Assembly: GCA_013115135.1 (NCBI GenBank)
Contig: JABANP010000895.1
Span: 1 to 13,103 of the forward strand
Reading direction: 5' to 3'
Length of the DNA: 13,103 bases
Origin: Perkinsus olseni
Lineage: Eukaryota > Perkinsozoa > Perkinsida > Perkinsidae
Shown here: positions 1-8,713 of the stretch, in pieces
How the letters are laid out: each line of letters begins with the position of its first letter
Numbering within the stretch: the stretch's first letter is position 1
The notes under the pieces: generated by a model
What the model saw: the letters and a program-made list of their open reading frames with translations, nothing else
What the model was told of the DNA's origin: nothing
The model's database searches: none
Translations under genes and position numbers: made by a program

Positions 1-2
1 TG

Positions 3-1080
3 ACTGCCGCAGAAAGGCATGGTATCACTACACTTCACCGCCTCGGTCACTCTACTCGGGCGATTAGCCAGCTCATCGGGCGAAGCCAGAGTTCGGTGTC
101 GCGGGTTTGTCGAAGTCAGTCTACTCGTCGAGGAGCGCAGAAAGCCAGAGCCCGACGGAACAGTACATTAGGCCGTCCACACATTCTCTCTGAGAGGGAG
201 CGGCGAGCACTGTTGAGATCGTTCAATGCGGCCAAACATCGGCAGCCACATATCACCGCAATCATATCCGTATCATCGCAGCCTTCTACAACTGCATCAA
301 TGCACCCATATCGTACGACACCTTTCTGCGGCTCGTCAGAAGCAGCTCCTGGAAATGCCGGAAGAGAGTCCGCCGAGTTTTGCCCAAACACGCAATAAAG
401 CGGCCCGACTAAAATAAGCACGTGATATTCTGAAGCGGTGCGGCGGGAAGCGGTCCGAAGTGCTAAAATTCTTTCGTCACGGTGTTGGCTTATATCTTGA
501 TGGTGTATCGATAGGCTTCGACAAGCATGGTACCCGGGCCAGTGCCCGAGAGCGAACCTGGACGCATCCAACGCTGGCAGCTCATACATTCAGAAGCTGC
601 TTTTCATGCAGCTGTAAGGTGAAGTTCGTGGGGATGACTGGATACGGCCAGCAATCAGATATCGTGAAGATTAGGGATAGTTCTGCAGCATCGTATTGCG
701 GAGTGTTGCAGCGGGATGCTATTCCGAGGTTGCAGGAAAGATGCAGGGAAAACCACGATAACCGAAAGGTTATCATCGCGGATAATTTCGCGAGTCAAAA
801 GACAAAGCCTGTATGCAGGCTTTGGAGAGGGCAGGATGCAAATATGCTGCGTATCCGGTACGCAGCCCTGACATCAACCCGATTGAAAATGCCTTCAGTG
901 TATTGAAAGGCCGCCTTTCGTGCCGAAGCGACGGCTAGCCATCCGTGTACAACGGAAGCCGACTTTATTGAGCCAGTCCGCCGAATCTTCCGGTCTATTG
1001 ATACCAACAGCTTAATAAATACGATGCCGAGAAGACTACAGGCCCTCCAGGCTACTCGTGGCGGCCTAATCGACTACTAG
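3..1080 (+). pseudogene. Tc1/mariner-type DDE transposase remnant, 5' end outside the window
   Basis: A cut-and-paste transposase that no longer reads through. The first frame (from base 3) gives a helix-turn-helix segment with HRLGHSTRAISQLIGRSQSS, then GRPHILSERERR, the usual paired DNA-binding region of Tc1 transposases. The catalytic part is scattered over frames. YLDGVS (about 487-504) carries the first Asp. IIADNFASQ (about 772-798) carries the second Asp at 781-783. DINPIENAFSVLKGRL (870-917) carries the Glu at 885-887. About 34 residues separate the second Asp from the Glu, as in DD34E Tc1 elements. The C-terminus MPRRLQALQ...GGLIDY ends at the TAG at 1078-1080. At least three frame changes (about 290-460, 800-870 and 890-920) make it inactive. 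The start codon lies left of the window. I found no terminal inverted repeat. Family assignment is solid; the exact frameshift positions are approximate. Confidence 0.85.
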
Positions 1081-1734
1081 CCTTTGGTAACCCACCCGTT
1101 GCAATCTCCGGTCCATCACACATGGCGTGTATTTGTCTCTTAGGTTCTTATTCTCCCAGCTCGTCGGCTGTCTCGTCCCGCCAGCTTATTACGTGCCTAC
1201 GACGCAGCTTGTCGGGGTAGCAGATGTCCCCAAGGATTGACGCTTATCGTCTTTAAAGGGTGTCATAGCACGAGGTACGTCAGGTCTTCCATCGGATGTG
1301 CTGTCCAAACTCTTTCAGCATTTCAGGCCTTTCTCCTCAGTCACTCGGACTCGTGACCCATCGTGTTACTCTATTCCGTGAATGGCGTCCTATCGGTGTT
1401 ATCTCTCGATACAGCGTAAATATAGGTACCCAACTACCATCAATCGCTGTGGATGAGAAGTACTCTGTATGTTTCTAAGATAAATTGTTGCGTTTTATTT
1501 GTAATAGTGATATAGCAGGGGGTCGATAAGAGCCGTGTGATATACTTCCCGAGTGCAGCTCTCTCATCAATTGGAGGGCAGTGTGTTTCATGATCAGCGA
1601 ATTGTATAAACGCTTCCGCAACGCAAAATGGACCTATTTTTCCTTCTTGCTGCTATTTTTCCTTCATCGACCCGTGAAGGGATTGTACGCCCAGACCGTT
1701 TCGCCCGAATTGATCAATTGATCGATCGAACAAC
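1081..1734. other. noncoding stretch between transposase and Rep-like remnants
   Basis: No convincing coding frame; the few open frames are short and have no recognisable motifs. The left part may be the 3' untranslated end of the Tc1-like element, but I could not identify its inverted repeat. A 13-bp direct repeat, CTATTTTTCCTTC, occurs at 1634-1646 and 1653-1665. A run of overlapping GATC palindromes (AATTGATCAATTGATCGATC) lies at about 1709-1730. Confidence 0.5.
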
Positions 1735-1814
1735 TGAAAATCTGTAGAATATAAAAATATATCTATATAATAATTAGCTGATCATTCGATCAAAATATCA
1801 GATTTTTCGTCGCA
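1735..1814 (+). promoter_or_regulatory. AT-rich leader just upstream of the Rep-like reading frame
   Basis: This strongly AT-rich stretch, with TATATCTATATAATAATTA at about 1756-1774, ends at the ATG at 1815. It could be a core promoter or the unwinding region of a former replicon origin. I looked for the nonanucleotide (NANTATTAC type) stem-loop of CRESS replicons and did not find it here. The functional reading is inference only. Confidence 0.25.
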
Positions 1815-3243
1815 ATGGAGTATCTCGACATCGAAGCGGTCGCCTCTTCACCGAGTCAGCCGCCAAGCGGCGCTGCGGGGCCGGAAGATACTGCATCCAT
1901 TGGGGACTTCATAATTCCGGACAGTAGCCAGGTTACCATTTTTTCTAGTCGGGAAGCACGCACACGTGCTAGAGACGTACGCATTCTGCGACGTGTCAGA
2001 CTCAGCAATATGGCTCATCTGGCTTCAATATCCCAAATGATGCTCCGTTGCGAGCGTCACCGCACTACTCTTGCTTCTATCTAATAACATGGTCTCACCC
2101 ATGCGATGGCAGTGAATCACTGCTGGCAGCAGCAGCCGCAGCAGTCTGCTGCGGCCAGAACTGGATTTGACCAGAGCAGACTTCGGCAAGGTCATTCGAG
2201 AAGCCTTCACGTGCCCTTACTTTACTTTTGCGTCGCCAGCGAAAAGCATTCCGACTCCAACACTCACTATCACGCCGCAACCAGATCTTCTCGTTGGCAC
2301 CGCTGGAGAAGAATAGCGCGCTGGCTGTTGCGCCACCGTGTTGCCGTCAGCTTCAAGGCCTTCAAATCATATCTCGCCTCGTACAAATACTGCGTCAAAA
2401 GAGATGTTGCTCCCTCCTTGAGCGAGGGTCATCCGCCGTATCCCTCGGAACCTGTACAGCCGGAGCTGCACATCGTCGACGAGAAACAGGAAGCTGGTGA
2501 AGCTTGCAAAATCCGTCGCCTGAGCGATATTGCGGGGTGGGTGGTGAGCAGAAAACTGAAGACGGAGCGGGAGTTTCTGGCCGCGGCCAGCAAAGAAAAG
2601 AACCTGAAGAGCTTTATTCTGGATCACCGAGATACACCGGGTACTATGCTCAAGAGGATATGGGGGATGGAGTCCGCGGAGCCTGATCTGATAGGAGCAT
2701 CCAAATCGAGGATGCAAATTTTGGAGGAGACAGCCGATTCCGGTGTATGTGCGTGCAACGGCGTCACCTCCAGTGATATCGAGACTATTCTGACCAGGAA
2801 TGAAGTGCCGGTCCACTCATTCGTTCGCGCCATCAGGCGCACGCTCATCAATGGTCGCAGCAGAAACCACAACCTGATGTTGGCGGGGCCCTCAGCCTGT
2901 GGTAAAAGCTACTTGACTAAACATATTTCCGTTTTGTTCAAGGCTGTCGTCCGCCCACTATCCGCTGGCTATCCTGGACGAGTGCAAGCCTGAGATATTT
3001 CTATTGGACGACTTCAGAGTTTACCAGCAGCAGGCCGGTTTCGCTATATCAGATTGCCTCTGTTTTCTGGAAGGCAAGACTCCGTTCGTGGTGCCTCTCC
3101 CTAAGACCTCTAATAGGGCTGACGTACTTTACTATGATGATGCTCCGGTAATTGCAACTGTCCCGGAGCCTTTCAGCTGTTGGCATCTATCTCAGGAAGA
3201 AAATCGCATGCTGAATGAACGTTTTGCGTGGATAACGTTGATC
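1815..3243 (+). pseudogene. Rep-like protein remnant (HUH endonuclease plus superfamily 3 helicase)
   Basis: This looks like a decayed replication initiator of the CRESS single-stranded DNA type, which nicks an origin and unwinds DNA. Motifs appear in the right order but in different frames. A motif I-like FYLITWSHPC lies at 2075-2104. A motif II-like HYH is at 2265-2273. A motif III-like YCVKRD lies at 2388-2405; its Tyr would be the nicking residue. The helicase part has Walker A GPSACGKS (2886-2909), Walker B FLLDD (2998-3012), a motif C-like VIATVPEPF (3148-3174) and NERFAW, possibly the arginine finger, near 3214-3231. Frame changes fall at about 1970-2020, 2150-2165, 2225-2240 and 2940, so no full protein is made. 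The longest intact piece is 2106-2993. The ATG at 1815 is the first in its frame after the AT-rich leader. Similarity ends near 3243, where retrotransposon sequence begins. Whether it came from a virus or a Rep-bearing transposon cannot be told from sequence alone. Confidence 0.65.
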
Positions 3244-4488
3244 AATGCAATAAAGTTCCCGACTATTCGCATGCCAAGCGATAGCTGTGTTAGGAAAGAG
3301 ATGAGATTGAGCTCCTAACACAATAGGTTGAGAATAAGTGCAATCATATCGTACTGAAGCATAAGCATCCTTCGAGGCATCATGAGATATTAACATCCTC
3401 TCAGTTGATGAATAGAGTGGAACCTCAGCTGGGATGAAGTTCCATGCGGTGGAAGCTGCTTCTAGATGTTGATTTACCATTCTTGTGGTGGAGGTAGACA
3501 AAGGCACATCCCAGTCTTCAGCTTCTTGAACTGACAGTTTACGGACTATGTCGGCATGACCTCGTGCTTGTACTCCAGGAATTGACTCGCACAACCGCAG
3601 ATATTTACCAGCTTCTGAGAATGCTTGACGTTTTGTTGTGATGGGCTTGTAGTCGATGTTGGGAACTTTTACCAGTAGCTGAGAGCCGTCCCATTTACAA
3701 TCACAGCCAAGCCAACGAGACCATGACTCACCACTCCACGAGTTCATCTTATTGGGTGGCACATCAAAGCCGCAAAGGTATAGTAAATCCTTCTCGAACT
3801 TAACTAGGTCGTCAGATAATCCTATAGCTACTATGTCGTCCATGATACGAATGCAAGTAACAGAAGGATGAAATGATCTCAAGATTTCGAATAATCTATT
3901 GAGAGAGAATTCTAAGCCTGCTGGCCCTATTGAAAGGCCAAAGGCCAATCGAGAACATCTCATCATCACTGAACGACCAGTAGTGGGGTTTTCACCAAAA
4001 TCAATAACCACCGGATGGGCTATCGCCAGCCGATAAAAGGCTTTCGATAAATCATATTGCTTAGCAGAAAGGTTCTTCTTCATAGAACTACGGAGGCTAC
4101 TGATCGTCACACACGTATCCCGTTTCTTATTGCTCGCTTTAGGACTATAAGCATTCGCAGCGCGAGCATCCAATACGGGACGCACTTGAGTCGTTTTCAA
4201 TGCACTAGTAGCTACTACTGGAAATGCTATTAATGCATCATGCGGCTTCTTGTCATCATAAGGCTGCCACCATCTGCGAGAGGCGTACTTATCCAGCTCC
4301 TTGAACCAAAGGTCTCGTTGCTCATCACTCAACTGAGCAAGAAGATGATCGGGCGTCCAAGATTTATTAGCCTTCTTAGGATCTTTATAGGGCCAATCGA
4401 AGATCAACCGGTACTGCTGACTTGGGGTGTCTCGAACTTGGTCTTCTAAGTCTTCAATTATTCGAAGCATAACGATAATCAGAAGCAT
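3187..4488 (-). CDS. pol: Pol fragment: reverse transcriptase and start of RNase H
   Basis: An open frame of 433 codons that would copy element RNA into DNA. Visible parts are: residues about 88-115, the RT finger region with RPVLDARAANAYSP; residue 146, the first catalytic Asp in YDLSKAFYRL (motif A); residues about 180-199, motif B LAFGLSIGPAGLEF; residues 216-218, the catalytic MDD in RIMDDIVAIG, in place of the common YxDD; and about 258-265, WLGCDCKW. RNase H begins at HDASKDAYASV, with Asp 370 as the likely first metal ligand, and reaches ANSREL (about 407-412). The last 15-20 codons read into Rep-like DNA, so the true C-terminus with the rest of RNase H and integrase is lost. The ATG at 4488 may not be used, because the frame is already open from 4524 and overlaps the gag-protease frame. 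Expression probably needs a frameshift. Confidence 0.85.
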   Translation of the reverse strand: MLLIIVMLRIIEDLEDQVRDTPSQQYRLIFDWPYKDPKKANKSWTPDHLLAQLSDEQRDLWFKELDKYASRRWWQPYDDKKPHDALIAFPVVATSALKTTQVRPVLDARAANAYSPKASNKKRDTCVTISSLRSSMKKNLSAKQYDLSKAFYRLAIAHPVVIDFGENPTTGRSVMMRCSRLAFGLSIGPAGLEFSLNRLFEILRSFHPSVTCIRIMDDIVAIGLSDDLVKFEKDLLYLCGFDVPPNKMNSWSGESWSRWLGCDCKWDGSQLLVKVPNIDYKPITTKRQAFSEAGKYLRLCESIPGVQARGHADIVRKLSVQEAEDWDVPLSTSTTRMVNQHLEAASTAWNFIPAEVPLYSSTERMLISHDASKDAYASVRYDCTYSQPIVLGAQSHLFPNTAIAWHANSRELYCIDQRYPRKTFIQHAIFFLR

Positions 4489-4524
4489 TAGGCACTGGCT
4501 GCCATCCAGAGTCTGATAATCTCT
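4454..4524 (-). other. gag-pro/pol frame overlap, candidate frameshift zone
   Basis: The pol frame is open from just after a TGA at 4525-4527, and gag-pro stops at 4454-4456. Any ribosomal shift must therefore happen in this 71-nt window. Pol lies in the +1 frame relative to gag-pro. No textbook slippery heptamer is visible. The pol ATG at 4488 lies inside the overlap, so reinitiation is an alternative. Confidence 0.5.
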
Positions 4525-6739
4525 TCAAGGATTCTTCGATGCTTTTGAAAGACGTGACAGCAGGTTCAATATTGGATTTAAGAGGGATAGGCGAGAGACT
4601 ATCTGAGGATACTTCTTCTTCAGATGAGTCAAATAATGCCATATCATCATCAGCAACAGAACTCAGGATGCTATAATCCAACGATAGACCATTGCATTCT
4701 ATGACATCAGAACCAATGATCTGCACGTGTGCAAAAACATTAATGGCAACAGACTGATGCGATCGAGAGCCACCAGATTCGCTTACTGGCAGACTCGACA
4801 CATCGCGAACATCAGAGTTATCGCGTCCAGCAGAAGCCAGCTGGACGTTACCATTAACATTAAAAGCATCCTGAAGCTTTGACTGTAGATCACCAACATC
4901 ATTGGAAGTGCCGTAATGATACTCTATCTGAGTACCGATCACTCCCAGAACAGACCTTCCTAGAATAGCATCATAGCTAAGCTCATCTACTACCAACAAG
5001 GGCAATATGAAGACCTTATTGGCAATACAACACTGTAGTAATACTTCTTTCACAATGTTCTTCTTACTACCATCAGCATAAATAGCTGGGACGTTGCGAA
5101 TAGGATAAATACGTAACTTGTATCCCTTCTCGACTAATTTATCTACTATCGACGATTTAATAAAAGCCGCTGAAGAGCCGCTATCAACCAAACCATAGAT
5201 ACTAATATCTTCGATAGTAATGGGGCATAAATTCGGCTTCGTAGATAATTTTACTGACCACGCATCAGCTGCTTGCTGATCATCAACATTGAGAACATCA
5301 ACTGCATGAGCATCAGCTATGGAGTCTTGCGATATTTTCAACGCATACTCCTGGACTTGAGATTCCTCTTTCTTCACATCAGCAGCAGCGGGGGTTTTCG
5401 CCGCAAGCTTCGCATTTGATTGAGAAATAAGGTTAGGGCATACATAGATCAAATGACCATGCTTACCACATGCCACATATTTCGGAGTCGTTTGGGGACA
5501 ATTAGTTGCTTGATGACTGCGGATACCGCAAATATGACATCTATTAGCATAATCACCGAACCTAGCACGACAATTTTTCATCATATGACCAACCTTCAGA
5601 CATCGAGAACATTTTAGTTGTAGCTTCTCAGACGAACCATCAGTAGCTGGATAAGGTTTCTTGTCCAACTTCTTGTTGTACTCCTGAGTAGGCTCCTTTT
5701 GGTTGAGGTCCTCTTCATGATGCTCGGCATATCTTCGTAGCGTAGTACAGTCCATAATCTTGAACTCGGGGCCAACATATCGGCCCATCTGTCGATGTAG
5801 TTGAGAGTTCATCCCAGCTCTCAATCGCACAGCTCGGTCGGTTTCTGATAAATCATGATAACCAGAGGACTTCAACAGCTGAGCTTCCATATCTAAACGA
5901 GCGCAGAAATCCACGACACTCTCACCACTTTGCTGCTTCAATTCTTCCCATCTAGATATGGATTCGCTCATAGAAAAAATAACAGCGTATTTACCGTCCA
6001 AATATTTCCAGATCGACTCCAGACATACAGAGGCAGAGTCACCCGGCTGAACCAACTCCTCAATTTCTTCACGAAGAGCTCCACCCAGGTTTCTTATTAA
6101 GAAATATTGCAGCGCCCTATCAGGTAGACCATACACAACTGCAGCCTTCTGGATACGAGCCTTGAATGCCGGATAAGGAATCTTCTTACTGGGGCCCTTC
6201 CACTGTTCACCAAAGGATAATGGAAACTCCGACCATAATCTGAACATCGCCTTCTCATTTTTATCTGACCCTGAGGACCGCTCTGGCGGCAAATTGTTCT
6301 GTGCACGCATGCGCACAGACGAGGATGCCGCATCCGCCTCTTCCTCCTTAAGCTTGAGGAAAGACACGGGCGCCTGGTTCAGGTCAGCAGTGCGATCCTT
6401 ATGCCAAGTAGTGGTTGGATGTTTCATAGCCGAAACCTGCTTCGCGACGTACAGGCTCAAGGAGACCACCCAATCACGTTCGACACCTTCCAATATCGCA
6501 CCATACTTGACGGCCGCAATAACCGTAGTAGCAACAACTACAACATCTTTTTTAGACGAGGCGTCCCAACGCTGTAGCTTATTGCAAATGGTAGATACAA
6601 GCTTATTGAAAGCGTCACGATCAGAACATTCAAGATGAAGCTTCTGAAACTCCAAAGTGAGATCGACCCCATCAATAGCTTTGGCTTCAATCTCCTCGTA
6701 CTTCAATTGCCCCAGAACGGATCCTGCATCGGGTACCAT
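4454..6739 (-). CDS. gag-pro: Gag-protease polyprotein with zinc knuckles and retropepsin
   Basis: An intact 761-codon frame. Residues about 160-345 form a helical gag-like domain (FRLWSEFPLSFGEQW ... LRRYAEHHEED) expected to build the particle shell. Nucleocapsid knuckles of CX2CX4HX4C type lie at residues 377-390 (CSRCLKVGHMMKNC) and 401-414 (CHICGIRSHQATNC). A third, at 421-434, has Tyr in place of the first Cys and is probably weak or dead. The retropepsin follows: active-site LVDSGSS with Asp 519, and the flap-distal AILGRSVL at 591-598. The last 150 residues are acidic and Ser-rich (DSSEEEVSSDSLSPI) and may be a linker. An in-frame TAA four codons upstream makes the ATG at 6739 the first possible start. 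The frame ends at 4454-4456, overlapping the pol frame. Confidence 0.88.
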   Translation of the reverse strand: MVPDAGSVLGQLKYEEIEAKAIDGVDLTLEFQKLHLECSDRDAFNKLVSTICNKLQRWDASSKKDVVVVATTVIAAVKYGAILEGVERDWVVSLSLYVAKQVSAMKHPTTTWHKDRTADLNQAPVSFLKLKEEEADAASSSVRMRAQNNLPPERSSGSDKNEKAMFRLWSEFPLSFGEQWKGPSKKIPYPAFKARIQKAAVVYGLPDRALQYFLIRNLGGALREEIEELVQPGDSASVCLESIWKYLDGKYAVIFSMSESISRWEELKQQSGESVVDFCARLDMEAQLLKSSGYHDLSETDRAVRLRAGMNSQLHRQMGRYVGPEFKIMDCTTLRRYAEHHEEDLNQKEPTQEYNKKLDKKPYPATDGSSEKLQLKCSRCLKVGHMMKNCRARFGDYANRCHICGIRSHQATNCPQTTPKYVACGKHGHLIYVCPNLISQSNAKLAAKTPAAADVKKEESQVQEYALKISQDSIADAHAVDVLNVDDQQAADAWSVKLSTKPNLCPITIEDISIYGLVDSGSSAAFIKSSIVDKLVEKGYKLRIYPIRNVPAIYADGSKKNIVKEVLLQCCIANKVFILPLLVVDELSYDAILGRSVLGVIGTQIEYHYGTSNDVGDLQSKLQDAFNVNGNVQLASAGRDNSDVRDVSSLPVSESGGSRSHQSVAINVFAHVQIIGSDVIECNGLSLDYSILSSVADDDMALFDSSEEEVSSDSLSPIPLKSNIEPAVTSFKSIEESLKRLSDSGWQPVPNASDYRYASNN
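6721..6738 (-). other. possible primer binding site overlapping the gag start codon
   Basis: On the minus strand TGGTACCCGATGCAGGAT begins three bases after the candidate LTR end. TGG complements the CCA end of a tRNA, as expected for a primer site. It overlaps the ATG at 6739, which is unusual. I cannot name the matching tRNA. Confidence 0.25.
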
Positions 6740-6741
6740 AA

Positions 6742-7012
6742 TGTAAAGTTAGGTTCGTAGTACTAGCGTATACGTAACAAAGGTGTGCTAAGCCCCTGAT
6801 GTGATAACTCAACGTAGGCCAAATAGTCGCCAGATAATGCTCATACTCGGAGCCTGCTGCGCAGATATAGTGTAATGCTCTTGTGTTAGCTGTGATGATA
6901 CAGATATCTTAGCTTAGCTCACTTATAGCCTACTACACTGTTCCATTACCACTTATCTTATCTTCTATATACTTGTTACCTATTATCCTTGGGTATTGAG
7001 TTCCCAATTACA
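6742..7012 (-). repeat. candidate LTR, 271 bp
   Basis: Read on the minus strand, it begins TGTAATTGGG and ends CTTTACA, giving the TGTAA...TTACA inverted ends typical of LTRs. It lies just upstream of gag-pro in the right orientation and contains AGTATATAG (near 6965-6973), which could serve as a TATA box. No second copy exists in the window to confirm it, and there is no matching target duplication on its two sides. The ends could be coincidental. Confidence 0.4.
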
Positions 7013-7088
7013 TTTGGTAGCAGCTCCTCGTCAAAAAGTCTATTGAACGTCCCCGCCCTCTTTGTACACCGTTTACTGATACTTCTTA

Positions 7089-8350
7089 TTACGCTTGGAT
7101 AAGAATGGCAACACCTTCACGATATGGGATGTTTATGTTTCGTACACCAAATAGTAGTACATTTTCGACTCATGTCTCCAATACTCATACATTTTTTAAT
7201 CGTACACGAAATACTCGTACACCGAAAAGTCATACACAAAATACTCATACACAAGAGATTCGTACATATAAAACTCGTATACATGATGCTCGTATACGTA
7301 ATACCCGTACCATATGGTTGGGGCGAGGAAGAGAACGGGGCAGGAGCATAGGATGATTGCGGCACTGCAACTGGAACATAGTTAACGGAAGATCCTGGTT
7401 GTTGAAGTTGTACATTATATGGAGATGAATTTTGGTAGGTTCTCTCACGATACCCATTACCATTGTTGGGACGGCCAGAACCAAAACGATCTTGAGAGCC
7501 CGAACCATTACGCAATGAAGCTTGAAGCTTCCTACAATTGCGCCACTTATGGCCAGGTATACCACAAAAATCACAACGAAGTTGGCCATTACGAGCTTGA
7601 TTACGATTACCATACCCTTTCCAGAGCGCCGCTGCGACTTCTCATTGATAAAACTAACCATGGCATTAGCTAGGTTAGAAATAGCATTAATGGACGTATC
7701 ATTAGAACCATTTGAACCATTCAATGCTTGTACTGACGGAGCACTTTTATCACTTTGATCAGCGGCAGAAGCAACAGGGGCAGCAGTAGCAGAGGGAAGG
7801 GGCACCGCTGAAGTTGGTAGATTAACCTGCAAAGGCTCAGCTTCACGAGTTGCCAACTGTATAGTATACAGTCTTTTAGCATATCGAACTACTTGCTTGA
7901 AGCTTGTAGCAGTATCCCTTGACTTCCTCATACCTTTCTGTAACGAGGCAGGTAAACCAGATATAAACCGAGATATCAGCAAGGACTCACGTGCACCAGT
8001 AGGCAGATTCAAACCATTTTGATCCAAGAGGGTGCCTAGGGCAAAACCATAATCATCTAAGGACCCAGTTTGTTCATTCCACTGTCTCGTTTGAAACAGG
8101 TCAAAACTCACAAAAGCCTCAGGTGAAAGTTCCTCCTTAAGAGCTCTCATAGCAGAATCCAACGTCGCAACATCAGACGCGGGTAGACCAATCCATGTAG
8201 ATAACGCACTATCTGAAAGTAGAGTCGGTAATTTTAACAAAGCGTCTGCGTCTGACCGAGCATTGGCGCGCGCGCATAACCGAAAGCGCTTCTCCCAAGC
8301 GGCAAAACTCGAATTACCGTCATAAACCGGGGGTAAAGCTGTATATCGTG
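7089..8350 (-). pseudogene. second gag fragment with one CCHC zinc knuckle, interrupted
   Basis: Part of a different retroelement from the one at 3244-7012, because its gag shows no clear likeness to the first. The reading begins at the edge of a repeat array near 8350 with ALPPVYDGNSSFAAWEKRF, then continues through SALSTWIGLP and WNEQTGSLDDYGFALGTLL, a helical gag-type domain. A low-complexity Ala/Ser/Pro linker follows. A frame change near 7600-7625 moves to the frame that contains CDFCGIPGHKWRNC at 7534-7575, a proper CX2CX4HX4C knuckle, followed by a Gly/Asn/Ser/Gln-rich tail. A 15-bp repeat array sits at about 7126-7311. If it is skipped, the frame would run a few codons more to a TAA at 7089-7091. 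There is no start codon, because the 5' end is lost at the array junction. Confidence 0.7.
7126..7311 (+). repeat. isolated array of 15-bp repeats inside the gag fragment
   Basis: About twelve units of the form TCGTACAC plus seven variable bases. The unit order and variants match the array at 9859-10040 closely, including the leading GGGATGTT and the odd unit TCATGTCTCCAATAC. It stops abruptly after AATACCCGTAC, without the inner units, palindrome or core that accompany the other copies. ATATGG flanks it at 7122-7127 and 7312-7317, which could be a target duplication. Confidence 0.75.
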
Positions 8351-8360
8351 GGGTGTATTA

Positions 8361-8608
8361 CGATTCGTACACCGAAAACTCGTACACTTTCGCTTCGTAC
8401 ACGACTCGTACACTGAATACTCGTTCACTCATCGGATTCATACATCGTCATTTCGTACACTTGAGACTCGTACACGTAATCCTCGTACCCATGATACTCG
8501 TACATATAATACTCGTTCATGTAGTAAGTCGTACACTTAAAGTTCGTACACGTGAATCTCATACACTGACAACTCGTACACGAGCACGACTCGTACACTG
8601 TGCTTGCT
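8361..8608 (+). repeat. left 15-bp repeat array of copy I
   Basis: Units of TCGTACAC plus seven variable bases at a strict 15-bp spacing, with some degenerate units (TCGTTCACTCATCGG). It is nearly the reverse complement of 10457-10700 and related to 11254-11468. Because 15 is a multiple of three and the unit lacks stops in most frames, several long but meaningless frames cross it. Confidence 0.85.
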
Positions 8609-8676
8609 GAGTCGCATTTTTGGGCCGCGCGCTGGGTGCAATGGCGGAGCGAAGGAAGTTGTATTCTCTATAGGGG

Positions 8677-8689
8677 GCGAACTGTTCGC
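8677..8689 (+). repeat. small conserved stem in the core, copy I
   Basis: GCGAAC, one centre base, then GTTCGC. The same stem occurs at 10367-10379 (copy II) and, with two C-to-T changes that leave G-U pairs, at 11167-11179 (copy III). Confidence 0.5.
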
Positions 8690-8713
8690 GCCACTCTGTG
8701 AGAAAAAGTTTAT

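Larger units (their letters stand above)
3244..7012 (-). mobile_element. LTR retrotransposon, truncated inside RNase H (BEL/Pao-like)
   Basis: In minus-strand order: a possible LTR (6742-7012), gag-protease (6739-4454), then RT-RNase H (4488 to about 3244). Both main frames are long and open, so this copy is young compared with its decayed neighbours. The RT-RNase H spacer has TTKRQAFSEAGKYLR, and the RNase H start is HDASKDAYASV. Both resemble BEL/Pao elements more than Ty3 or copia, but that assignment is tentative. No integrase and no second LTR are present, because the element stops at the junction with the Rep-like remnant near 3243. It therefore cannot move on its own. Confidence 0.75.

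Noticed and set aside
116..589. Minus-strand protein opposite the transposase
   Set aside because: It is antisense to the well-supported Tc1 helix-turn-helix region and shows no domain of its own.
1700..1814. CRESS replicon origin (stem-loop with a NANTATTAC nonanucleotide)
   Set aside because: The region is AT-rich with GATC palindromes, but no such nonanucleotide or matching stem was seen.
3187..4488. Integrase domain at the end of pol
   Set aside because: No HHCC zinc finger or DDE core is readable. The frame ends within RNase H at the Rep junction.
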